Assembly: GCA_903842845.1 (NCBI GenBank)
Contig: CAIMNN010000595.1
Span: 1-21,390, forward strand
Reading direction: 5' to 3'
DNA from: an uncultured Acidobacteriaceae bacterium
Lineage (GTDB): Bacteria; Acidobacteriota; Terriglobia; Terriglobales; Acidobacteriaceae
DNA length: 21,390 nucleotides
Below are positions 14,579 to 21,390 of this stretch, piece by piece. Made by a program: the position numbers and the translations under genes. The notes beneath the pieces are model-generated. The model had not been told where the DNA came from. It ran no database searches and saw nothing but the letters and a program-made list of their open reading frames with translations. Each line of letters begins with the position of its first letter. Positions within the stretch are counted from its first letter, which is position 1.

Positions 14579-16300
14579 TTATGTTTGCAAAACTCCAGGG
14601 TTATAACGGGGAACATCTGGATTCAGCGCGCAAGCCTCAAGCGATTGGATAAGAATCTCGCGCGTCTTCGCGGGATCTATGATGGCGTCAACCCACAGCC
14701 GCGCCGCGCCGTAACGCGGGTCGGCCTGCGCGTCGTAGCTCGAACGGATCTCGTCGTGGAGCGACTTCTTCTCTTCTTCGGTCAGCACCTTGCCGCCGCG
14801 CTCCATCTGCTTGGCCCGGACCTCTGCAAGCGTGTTCGCCGCCGATGCGCCGCTCATCACCGCGTAACGTGCGCTAGGCCACGCATAAATAAACCGCGGG
14901 TCGTATGCCTTGCCGCACATCGCATAATGCCCCGCGCCAAAACTTCCGCCGATGATGACTGTTATCTTCGGCACCACACTGGTGCTCACCGCGCTCACCA
15001 TCTTTGCGCCGGCGCGAATAATCCCCGACCACTCGGCATCCTTGCCGACCATGAAGCCGTTCACGTCGTGCAGAAAAATGAGCGGAATGAGATTCTGGTT
15101 GCAGTCCATGATGAAGCGCGCGGCCTTCTGTGCGCCTTCGGTATAAATGACGCCGCCGACCTCGATTTTTTTCGCGCCAGCCATCGGCCCCAGCGCAACG
15201 GTCTGCATCTGGTTGATCTTCTGATTCGCAACAATGCCAACCGCAAAACCGCCGATGCGCGCGTAACCGCAGATGACGGTACGTCCAAACTCTTCTTTGT
15301 ACTCGTCAAACTCGCTGCGGTCTGCGATGCGCGCTATAAGCTCATAAGCCTCGTACAGATTTGTCGCGCCCGGCGTTGGGTCAAGCAACGAGTAAAGCTC
15401 TTCCGCCGCGTAATGCGGCTTGTCGCGCTTCGCATCAAACTCTGCACGATTAAACACCGTTGCAGTCGGCCGCTGACCCATCTTGTCGACCAGCGAGCGA
15501 AGCCGTTCGATCGCCGCCTCGTCGTTCGGCTCCTTGAAGTCAACAGTGCCCGAGATCGCCGCATGCATCTCCGCACCGCCCAGTTCTTCCGCGTCGGTCT
15601 TCTGTCCGATTGCCGCCTGCACAAGCGATGGCCCCGCCAAAAACAAACCTGAGCCCTCGGTCATCAGAACCGTATCTGTCATCACCGGCAGATACGCTCC
15701 GCCCGCAACGCACATTCCAAGGATCGCCGTTATCTGCGGAATCCCCATCGAGCTCATCACCGCGTTGTTGCGGAAAATGCGCCCGAAGTCGTCCATGTCA
15801 GGGAAGACATCTTCCTGCAACGGCAAAAAAACACCGGAGGAATCGACAAGGTAAAGCGTCGGGATGCGGTTCTCCATCGCGATGATCTGCGCGCGCAAAA
15901 CCTTCTTCGCCGTCATGGGGAAAAACGCTCCAGCCTTCACCGTCGCATCGTTGGCGATGACCATGCAGATGCGACCGCACACCCGGCCCAACCCCGTCAC
16001 CACTCCCGCGCCCGGCGCGCCGCCGTACTCCTCATACATTCCATGCGCTGCCCAAAGACCAAGCTCAGTGAGGTGCGTACCCTCATCAAGCAGCAGCTTC
16101 AGCCGCTCGCGCGCGGTCAACCGTCCTTTGCCATGCTGCGCTGCAACGGCCTTGGCGCCTCCGCCCTGCCGGATGCGCTCCTCTTCGGCATGGATGCTCT
16201 TCATCAGTGCATCCATGGCCTTCATGTTGGCCTGTGCCTTGGGCGAATCCTGCGCAAGCTTCGAGGTCAGGCTCTTATGAACCGCTTGTTTTTGTGACAT
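14579..16300 (-). CDS. Acyl-CoA carboxylase, carboxyltransferase (beta) subunit, methylcrotonyl-CoA carboxylase-like
   Basis: This is the biotin-dependent carboxyltransferase half that moves CO2 from carboxybiotin to an acyl-CoA, probably 3-methylcrotonyl-CoA in leucine breakdown. It is 573 residues from the ATG at 16300, which follows GGAAGA; the open frame extends 27 codons further without support. Conserved segments include GKGRLTARERLKLLLDEG (57-74), MVIANDATVKAGAFFP (113-128), LVDSSGVFLPLQEDVFPD (151-168), the oxyanion region CVAGGAYLPVM (197-207), FLAGPSLVQAAIG and a second CT lobe with IIGGSFGAGHYAMCG. It leads the minus-strand operon. No biotin-carboxylase/BCCP alpha subunit is encoded in this window. 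Propionyl- or geranyl-CoA carboxylase beta are alternative readings. Confidence 0.9.
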   Translation of the reverse strand: MSQKQAVHKSLTSKLAQDSPKAQANMKAMDALMKSIHAEEERIRQGGGAKAVAAQHGKGRLTARERLKLLLDEGTHLTELGLWAAHGMYEEYGGAPGAGVVTGLGRVCGRICMVIANDATVKAGAFFPMTAKKVLRAQIIAMENRIPTLYLVDSSGVFLPLQEDVFPDMDDFGRIFRNNAVMSSMGIPQITAILGMCVAGGAYLPVMTDTVLMTEGSGLFLAGPSLVQAAIGQKTDAEELGGAEMHAAISGTVDFKEPNDEAAIERLRSLVDKMGQRPTATVFNRAEFDAKRDKPHYAAEELYSLLDPTPGATNLYEAYELIARIADRSEFDEYKEEFGRTVICGYARIGGFAVGIVANQKINQMQTVALGPMAGAKKIEVGGVIYTEGAQKAARFIMDCNQNLIPLIFLHDVNGFMVGKDAEWSGIIRAGAKMVSAVSTSVVPKITVIIGGSFGAGHYAMCGKAYDPRFIYAWPSARYAVMSGASAANTLAEVRAKQMERGGKVLTEEEKKSLHDEIRSSYDAQADPRYGAARLWVDAIIDPAKTREILIQSLEACALNPDVPRYNPGVLQT

Positions 16301-16524
16301 ATCTTCCAATGACCACCGCAAAAATTTGCTTTCGAGGAAGCTGTTTTTCGCGACAACCGCCGCAAGCCCCCTGAACCGCATGAAATCCTACTCCATCTGA
16401 GCAAGGGCTGCAAAGAGTCGTAGGGTGGATTCAACCGCATAGGTCATCACGTCGGCCAGCCGGTCCGTCAGCCATGTTTAATTCATTGAAAGCAAACAAA
16501 ATAACTGCAAAATACTTATGGATT

Positions 16525-16540
16525 TTTATTCCGGAATAAA
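16525..16540. promoter_or_regulatory. Perfect 16-bp palindrome, candidate operator
   Basis: TTTATTCCGGAATAAA reads the same on both strands without a mismatch. It begins nine bases after the possible -10 at 16511-16516, so it would sit at or just beyond a transcription start. Its core CCGGA is echoed in inverse orientation as TCCGG at 16545-16549. A dimeric repressor site is the simplest reading; the protein is unknown. Confidence 0.45.
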
Positions 16541-16588
16541 TCACTCCGGGTGTAGAATTCTCGCGTACTGCGTCTCACTATTGAGAAG

Positions 16589-16627
16589 GGCGGTTAGCAA
16601 TTCCCCTAACCCAGCGAGATAACCGCC
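16589..16627 (+). promoter_or_regulatory. Leader with two mutually exclusive hairpins
   Basis: GGCGGTTA (16589-16596) is exactly complementary to TAACCGCC (16620-16627), closing a 23-base loop. Part of the same arm, GGTTAG (16592-16597), is also exactly complementary to CTAACC (16606-16611), closing an 8-base loop. Only one of the two pairings can form at a time. The element ends 58 bases before the start codon of the TIG/barrel gene, so it is probably in its 5' untranslated region. No known riboswitch consensus is recognised. Confidence 0.4.
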
Positions 16628-16685
16628 AGCCAGTACTTCATTCCATTTGACCAGCCAGCAACAAGGCATCCGGAGTCTACCCATA

Positions 16686-19600
16686 ATGAAAAGTCATCAC
16701 ACGGCAAACGGCCGGAAATCCCGCTTTCAGAACCTTCAACTGGCTTTCGCGTTCTTTGCCGTCTTGCTGACCACAGCCTGCGGCCTCCATGCGCAAACTC
16801 CGGCCATCAGCAGTTTCTCGCCGACTACGGTCACAGCCGGCTCGCCGTCCTTCACGCTGACCATCAACGGAACGAATTTTTTTGACATCTCGCGAGTGTT
16901 GATAGCGGGCGCGGTGCTCACACCCACGTCTCAGACCGCAACTCAATTGCAGGTCACGGTTCCGGCTGCGGATGTGGCCAGCGTCGGTGTTGTTCAAATC
17001 CAGGTTGTCAATCATTTCGGTATAGACTTGTTTTCCAACGTCGTTGCTCTCAAGGTCATCAACACGCCATCTCCCAAGATCATCAGCGCGGTCCCGGGAA
17101 TCTCAACCCAGGGCGCGGAAGAAATTCAGATGACCATCGTGGGCTCGGACTTCAGGCCCGGCGCAACAGTGGTCATCTCGCCTATGCTGCCGTCTCTCAA
17201 CAGTTCCACCGGCAATACTCAGGCAAGCGACATAGTTATTCTCAACGTCACCGTTGTGAGTTCGAGCGTCATCACCGCGCAGATCAACGTCGGCACAACC
17301 GCCGCACTCGGCCTGCGCGCAATTGATGTCCTCAACTCCGACGGCACCAACTCCGCAAGCACTGACTCCTCGCAGCCCTTCCACGTTTACCCTGCAAACA
17401 CCATCGCAGCGCCGCTGACAATTCTGAACGTCGGCCTCATCACGCCGCGCAACGGAACAGTCGCAACACAGGGCGAGTTGATGAACGGTGAAGCGGTGCT
17501 CGCGGGAATCGGAACCGGCACGGCGCTCGGTCAATGGCTCTGGGATGGCGCTGTCTATGAGGAGTTCAGCGTTCATTTGAACGGCAGCGCGAGCACAACT
17601 GTCTCAACCCAACAGCCGCTGCCGACAACATTGATCGGAACGCACACATTGCAGTTGCGCCTCACGCAGCCGAATAAGATCACAACTTTCCCCATCACGC
17701 TCGTCGTCAATCCGCCCGGTGCGGCCCGCGCACAACTGATGTTGCCGGAAAACTCAAGCCGCTTTGCCGCGGCAACCGCTCCTATATTCACCTGGTCGCC
17801 TGTACCGGGTGCCGTACGCTACCAGGTCGGCTTTGCCAACGAGCCGTTCTTCTCCGCAGTCACTGAATGGTTTGACGTGGACGACAACCGCTGGGCTATG
17901 CCGCAGGACGAGTGGCAAAAACTCCCGGCCGGCTCCTTCTACTGGACCGTGCGCGCCATCGATTCGCATGGCATCACACGCAATCCCATGCCGCTGCGGC
18001 CAATCGTGCGCGGCGAAGAGAACGTGATGAAGACGCTCTCCTTGAAGCCCGCGCGCAACTCCGCTGGCCATCTTCAACTCGAGTGGACGCGCTCCGAAGA
18101 GCAGGGTTACTACTTTGTCACCATCAGCAACGACTTTGAAGGCAACGATGTCGTGCGCCAATACCTCACCAGCGACCCGCAGCTCGACCTGCGCGCGGTG
18201 GAAGGCAAGCTCGAATCCGGCAAGACCTACTACTACGAGGTCGACCGCATCTCAAACACTGGCGAACGGTTGAGCACAGGCCAGATGCAGAGCTTTGTTG
18301 CCGAAGGCGGCGCAGCCGGCCAATCACTCAACCGCGGCCCGCAACACATACTGCTCGCCTCGGCCAATACGCCGTTCTCAACAATGCTCGGCCCCAGCCT
18401 CGGCTCAATGGGCGATATCGCAAGCGTTATCGAAACGCAAACGCCCGCGCCCAACAGCACCACCAATGTACTTCAGCCCGCAATCAGCGTCACCTTCAAG
18501 CAGGCTGTCAATCCCGCCGAGGTCAGCCTCATGGTCGACGAAGTGGATGTGACCACGCTTGCGCAGGTCAGCGGCAGCAAGGTCAGCTTCACACCCCCCA
18601 TGGCGATGATCGGCGGCGAGCACGCTATTAATTTAAGTGTAGGCGGCGATGCAACATCCTGGCGCTTCACCGTGCTCGCACCGGCGCCAGTTATTTCGAC
18701 TCCCTCGACTCCAGCATTGCAACCCGGCACTGATGCCGAAGCTCCAGCGCCCAATGCGCCGCATGGAATGCCCATGAGCAATGCTATGGCTAAAAAGGCA
18801 GCGCCTCCGGCTGCCAAGCCAGCCCGCCCCATTCTCGAAGGGAAACTCGGCGCAAGCACTCAGTGGGTATCGGGCTCCAACCCGCCGGACACAAACGTCA
18901 TCTCTGCCTCTGAAAAAATGCACTACGCAAGCGGCCCGTGGCGCATCGAAGCCAACGGCAGCGGACTGTTGAACTCCGTCCTCAATCCGCCCGACCAGCG
19001 CACGAGCCACGGCCAGTTCAATGACTATGTCTTCCAACTCAACTACAAAAATTTGCCCTGGGTGGTGAACTTCCGCTTCGGCATTATCTCCCCCACCATG
19101 TACACAGATGCGCATTACATCTCCGCGGCCACACCAAGGCAGGCCGTCGAAATGACTATTAAATCTCAACTCGGCACAATCGGCGGATTCACAAACACCA
19201 ACGACACCGCGCTCGGCGGCGGCTCTGGCATCAATTTCCATCAAAAGATTGAAGGCGCAAGCTACGACGCGCCACTGCCCAAATGGGCCGCCTTCCGCAT
19301 GATGTGGTTGAACGCCGTCGACACCGGCGATCCGACAACCGTCGGCTACGACTCAATGGGCAATCCCATCATTCTGCCCAACCCCATCGCTCCTCAAAGC
19401 ACAGGCGACGTGCTCGGCGCATTGCTCAAGTTCAAGTTCAACAAGAAGTGGCAGTGGACCAGCGAGTACGCCATCAGTCACTTCAATTCGGATACAACCA
19501 ACCCCACATCAACCCGCGCATTTGGCCGCGCATGGCGCACAGGTGTCACCGGCCAGGTCAACAAGCTCAAGACCAGCATCAGCTATCGCGAAGAGAGCTC

Positions 19601-20444
19601 CAACTTCGGCAACCCGGCTAACCCAAGCATGACCGAATCCAGCCAGCCAAATCTGCGCGGCGCAAATGCATCCGTCACCGACACAACCAAGGCCGGCAAC
19701 TTCGGATTCACATACACCTTCCTCGACAACAACGTGAAACCAACAACGCTCGACGAAATAAAGATGAACACATTCGACGAGAGCTACAGCAAGCCCTTCG
19801 GCAAAAAGGCCAGCATCTCGTTTGAGTCGCGTCAGACCATCACGACGACAGGTACAGTGCCGCCGGCGTTGGTCAATCAGCCACCGTCAGTCTCCGGCGC
19901 AGCGGACTCGCGCGACATCTTCAGCAGCGTCAACTTCATGCGCAAGGTCGGCTACACCACGCTCACCGCAGCGGCTACGCGCGACTGGTTCCGCGACAAC
20001 CTGACCCCCGAGAATGACACCATCACATCCTCCATCGCTGCCGGTGCAAACATCGCACCGAAGAAAAGCATCTTCAAGCTCACCGCGAACTTCAACGCCA
20101 ACTGGGTCTCGGCCGACGGAGCAACCACCGGCTTGAGCAGCACCTACACCACGTACATTCAGCCCTCGTGGAACTGGAAGCACCCAGCCCTGCAACTGGC
20201 ACCGTTGATGACGGTTTCAAAAGCGCGCACCGTTCTCACCGGCGGCGCTGCGACGAACGATTCATTCACCGGCCAGTACGGCGGCCGGCTCAGTTGGACC
20301 ATGCCCGGCTGGGGCAAGTTCAGCACGCTGTCAGCGCAAGGCAGCTACAACCAGAACCACGACAATGTAGCCCACGCCGAGCAAGACGTAACACAACTCA
20401 TGGTGCTCTGGACATTGACCTTTAAACACAAAACAACCTTTTGA
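16686..20444 (+). CDS. Exported TIG/Ig-like multidomain protein with C-terminal beta-barrel-like region
   Basis: The protein is 1252 residues from the ATG at 16686; GGAG lies 10 bases upstream, and a TTG further up has no support. Residues 1-37 form a signal peptide ending LHAQ. A cysteine at 32 does not sit in a good lipobox. IPT/TIG-like domains occupy about 38-125 and 128-235, and an Ig-like segment 245-343. Two fibronectin-III-like segments lie at about 350-440 and 450-540, and another Ig-like segment at 585-665. A Pro/Ala-rich linker (667-715) leads into about 535 residues of alternating amphipathic strands rich in Asn, Thr and aromatic residues, ending in Phe like many outer-membrane barrels. 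A surface-exposed outer-membrane protein is inferred. I do not recognise a named family. A second TIG-repeat gene follows 18 bases later. Confidence 0.85.
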   Translation: MKSHHTANGRKSRFQNLQLAFAFFAVLLTTACGLHAQTPAISSFSPTTVTAGSPSFTLTINGTNFFDISRVLIAGAVLTPTSQTATQLQVTVPAADVASVGVVQIQVVNHFGIDLFSNVVALKVINTPSPKIISAVPGISTQGAEEIQMTIVGSDFRPGATVVISPMLPSLNSSTGNTQASDIVILNVTVVSSSVITAQINVGTTAALGLRAIDVLNSDGTNSASTDSSQPFHVYPANTIAAPLTILNVGLITPRNGTVATQGELMNGEAVLAGIGTGTALGQWLWDGAVYEEFSVHLNGSASTTVSTQQPLPTTLIGTHTLQLRLTQPNKITTFPITLVVNPPGAARAQLMLPENSSRFAAATAPIFTWSPVPGAVRYQVGFANEPFFSAVTEWFDVDDNRWAMPQDEWQKLPAGSFYWTVRAIDSHGITRNPMPLRPIVRGEENVMKTLSLKPARNSAGHLQLEWTRSEEQGYYFVTISNDFEGNDVVRQYLTSDPQLDLRAVEGKLESGKTYYYEVDRISNTGERLSTGQMQSFVAEGGAAGQSLNRGPQHILLASANTPFSTMLGPSLGSMGDIASVIETQTPAPNSTTNVLQPAISVTFKQAVNPAEVSLMVDEVDVTTLAQVSGSKVSFTPPMAMIGGEHAINLSVGGDATSWRFTVLAPAPVISTPSTPALQPGTDAEAPAPNAPHGMPMSNAMAKKAAPPAAKPARPILEGKLGASTQWVSGSNPPDTNVISASEKMHYASGPWRIEANGSGLLNSVLNPPDQRTSHGQFNDYVFQLNYKNLPWVVNFRFGIISPTMYTDAHYISAATPRQAVEMTIKSQLGTIGGFTNTNDTALGGGSGINFHQKIEGASYDAPLPKWAAFRMMWLNAVDTGDPTTVGYDSMGNPIILPNPIAPQSTGDVLGALLKFKFNKKWQWTSEYAISHFNSDTTNPTSTRAFGRAWRTGVTGQVNKLKTSISYREESSNFGNPANPSMTESSQPNLRGANASVTDTTKAGNFGFTYTFLDNNVKPTTLDEIKMNTFDESYSKPFGKKASISFESRQTITTTGTVPPALVNQPPSVSGAADSRDIFSSVNFMRKVGYTTLTAAATRDWFRDNLTPENDTITSSIAAGANIAPKKSIFKLTANFNANWVSADGATTGLSSTYTTYIQPSWNWKHPALQLAPLMTVSKARTVLTGGAATNDSFTGQYGGRLSWTMPGWGKFSTLSAQGSYNQNHDNVAHAEQDVTQLMVLWTLTFKHKTTF

Positions 20445-20462
20445 TTCTTTGGAAGGTGTGAG

Positions 20463-21390
20463 ATGACGCTTCGCCCATATTTAGTTATTTTGATTTGCGC
20501 GGCTTTGCTCTGCGGAACTTTGTATTCGCAGGCCAAGCCGCGAGTTCCGATTCAAGTGCCCATCAAATCGCAACCACAGCAACCGCCACAGCCTTCGTTT
20601 CCGGTAGTCAACAGCGTCTCACCCACCGAAGCAACCGTCGGCAACAACGTAACCATCACCTTCAGCGGAGCCAACTTTGTCGCCCGCGCCATGAGCCTCA
20701 CCTTCTCGCCCTCCATCGGCATCACTATCAACAAACTCAATTTTGTTTCATCGCAAGAGATCACGGCCGAACTCACCATTGCAGCCAACGCACCGCTTGG
20801 CTCAAGACAGATCAACCTCGTCGACGGCGATCGCAATCTGCGCGTTTCTGACCAACTCACGCTCACACAGCCGAAACAAACCCAAAACTGCGGACCAACC
20901 ACAGGTGTTCCCTGCGGAACAAACCCGCTTACAAATAAGCCCGCACTTCGCAGTTTCACTCCATACCAAGGCACGCAGGGCAGTACGGTCACACTCACCG
21001 TCACTGGCGTCAACTTCACCAATCCATCGGCGCTCCAACTAACTCCCTCAGCCGGCTTAACAATTTTGTCAACGCGCGTGCTCAACGCCAACGAAATTGA
21101 AGCACAAGTGCAGATCGCGCCCAACGCATCGCTCGGCGCGCGCGGAGTCACCATCATCACCGGCAAACAGCAACGACTGAACGCGGCCAACACATTCACG
21201 GTCGTCTCCGGCACAGCGCCGCAAAAGCCGATGCAGATTCTGCGCGTGGTGCCCAATCAGGTCGCAGCCGGCAGCCAGAACGTCGAACTGACTTTGGTAG
21301 GAACAAATTTTGTTCCCGGCACGCAGGTCGCATTCACCATCGGCGCAGGTGTTCCGGCAGCCGTCTTCGCCAATGGCCCTGCTCGCTACA
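20463..21390 (+). CDS. IPT/TIG-repeat secreted protein, 3' end beyond the window
   Basis: The frame is open from the ATG at 20463 to the right edge (309 codons) with no stop. GGAAGG lies six bases before the start. A signal peptide (about 1-23, hydrophobic ILICAALLCGTLYS) is followed by a Pro/Gln-rich stretch (about 25-46). Three IPT/TIG-like repeats then begin near residues 47, 160 and 257. Each has a short strand ending in a Pro turn (SVSPTEATVG, SFTPYQGTQG, VVPNQVAAG), followed by a Gly-x-Asn-Phe segment (SGANF, TGVNF, VGTNF). A linker between the first two carries two cysteines (NCGPTTGVPC), possibly a disulfide. It lies 18 bases after the TIG/barrel gene, so the two are probably one transcription unit with related function, for example adhesion or a surface assembly. 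No catalytic domain is visible in the portion seen. Confidence 0.85.
   Translation, partial: MTLRPYLVILICAALLCGTLYSQAKPRVPIQVPIKSQPQQPPQPSFPVVNSVSPTEATVGNNVTITFSGANFVARAMSLTFSPSIGITINKLNFVSSQEITAELTIAANAPLGSRQINLVDGDRNLRVSDQLTLTQPKQTQNCGPTTGVPCGTNPLTNKPALRSFTPYQGTQGSTVTLTVTGVNFTNPSALQLTPSAGLTILSTRVLNANEIEAQVQIAPNASLGARGVTIITGKQQRLNAANTFTVVSGTAPQKPMQILRVVPNQVAAGSQNVELTLVGTNFVPGTQVAFTIGAGVPAAVFANGPARY

Larger units (their letters stand above)
16301..16685. promoter_or_regulatory. Divergent control region between the carboxylase operon and the TIG/barrel gene
   Basis: This is a 385-base gene-free region. An AT-rich island at about 16479-16545 is the likely promoter zone for both directions. On the plus strand TTGAAA (16486-16491) and AATACT (16511-16516) have a 19-base spacing, slightly long. 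A 16-base palindrome and a leader inverted repeat follow downstream and are listed separately. GGAG at 16672-16675 is the ribosome binding site for the ATG at 16686. Confidence 0.4.

Noticed and set aside
14585..15652. 355-codon plus-strand open frame opposite the carboxylase beta gene
   Set aside because: It is antisense to a strongly conserved carboxyltransferase. Its Arg/His-rich composition without domains is typical of a shadow frame.
16776..16784. Possible lipobox (TTAC) in the TIG/barrel signal peptide
   Set aside because: The -3 position is Thr rather than Leu, and a good ordinary cut site (LHAQ) follows, so lipoprotein processing is unlikely.

Overview
The window is moderately GC-rich, tightly packed bacterial DNA. 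Exported IPT/TIG-repeat proteins, a secreted glycosidase and mutarotase, a Bacteroidetes-like HMG-CoA lyase and a triple-hairpin intergenic repeat together suggest an environmental acidobacterium (Terriglobia type). This placement is inference from gene style, because there is no rRNA or phylogenetic marker here. I see no tRNA, CRISPR array, insertion sequence or phage gene.

Layout: (1) 1-967: the 3' end of a small secreted Cys-containing protein, a three-hairpin repeat, a short tandem repeat, and a small membrane protein on the minus strand. (2) 968-4908: a 534-base non-coding stretch with a C-rich tract, then a histidine-utilisation run: hutU, an AT-rich DUF3592-like gene, and hutI. (3) 4883-10193: a sugar island. 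A minus-strand operon reads exported clan GH-D glycosidase, then sugar nucleotidyltransferase, then NahK-like anomeric sugar kinase; it is divergent from an exported aldose 1-epimerase. Together these could release an alpha-galactosyl-type sugar outside the cytoplasm, equilibrate its anomers, phosphorylate it at C1 and convert it to an NDP-sugar without a GalT-type transferase. (4) 10295-16300: acetoacetate and leucine catabolism. Plus-strand scoA-scoB converge on a minus-strand operon of acyl-CoA carboxylase beta, acyl-CoA dehydrogenase, HMG-CoA lyase and a crotonase. The set matches the lower leucine pathway ending in acetoacetate, which scoAB would activate. The biotin-carboxylase (alpha) subunit is not here. 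(5) 16301-21390: a divergent regulatory region with a 16-bp perfect palindrome and a leader that can form two exclusive hairpins. It is followed by a 1252-residue exported protein with N-terminal TIG/Ig-like domains and a C-terminal barrel-like region, and a second TIG-repeat protein that runs off the right edge.

The parts least explained by known biology are the TIG/barrel pair with its structured leader, the GalT-less sugar-salvage set, and the active-site variants in the leucine operon: a dehydrogenase with a SCAD-type rather than IVD-type catalytic position, a crotonase lacking one catalytic Glu, and a non-canonical HMG-CoA lyase.
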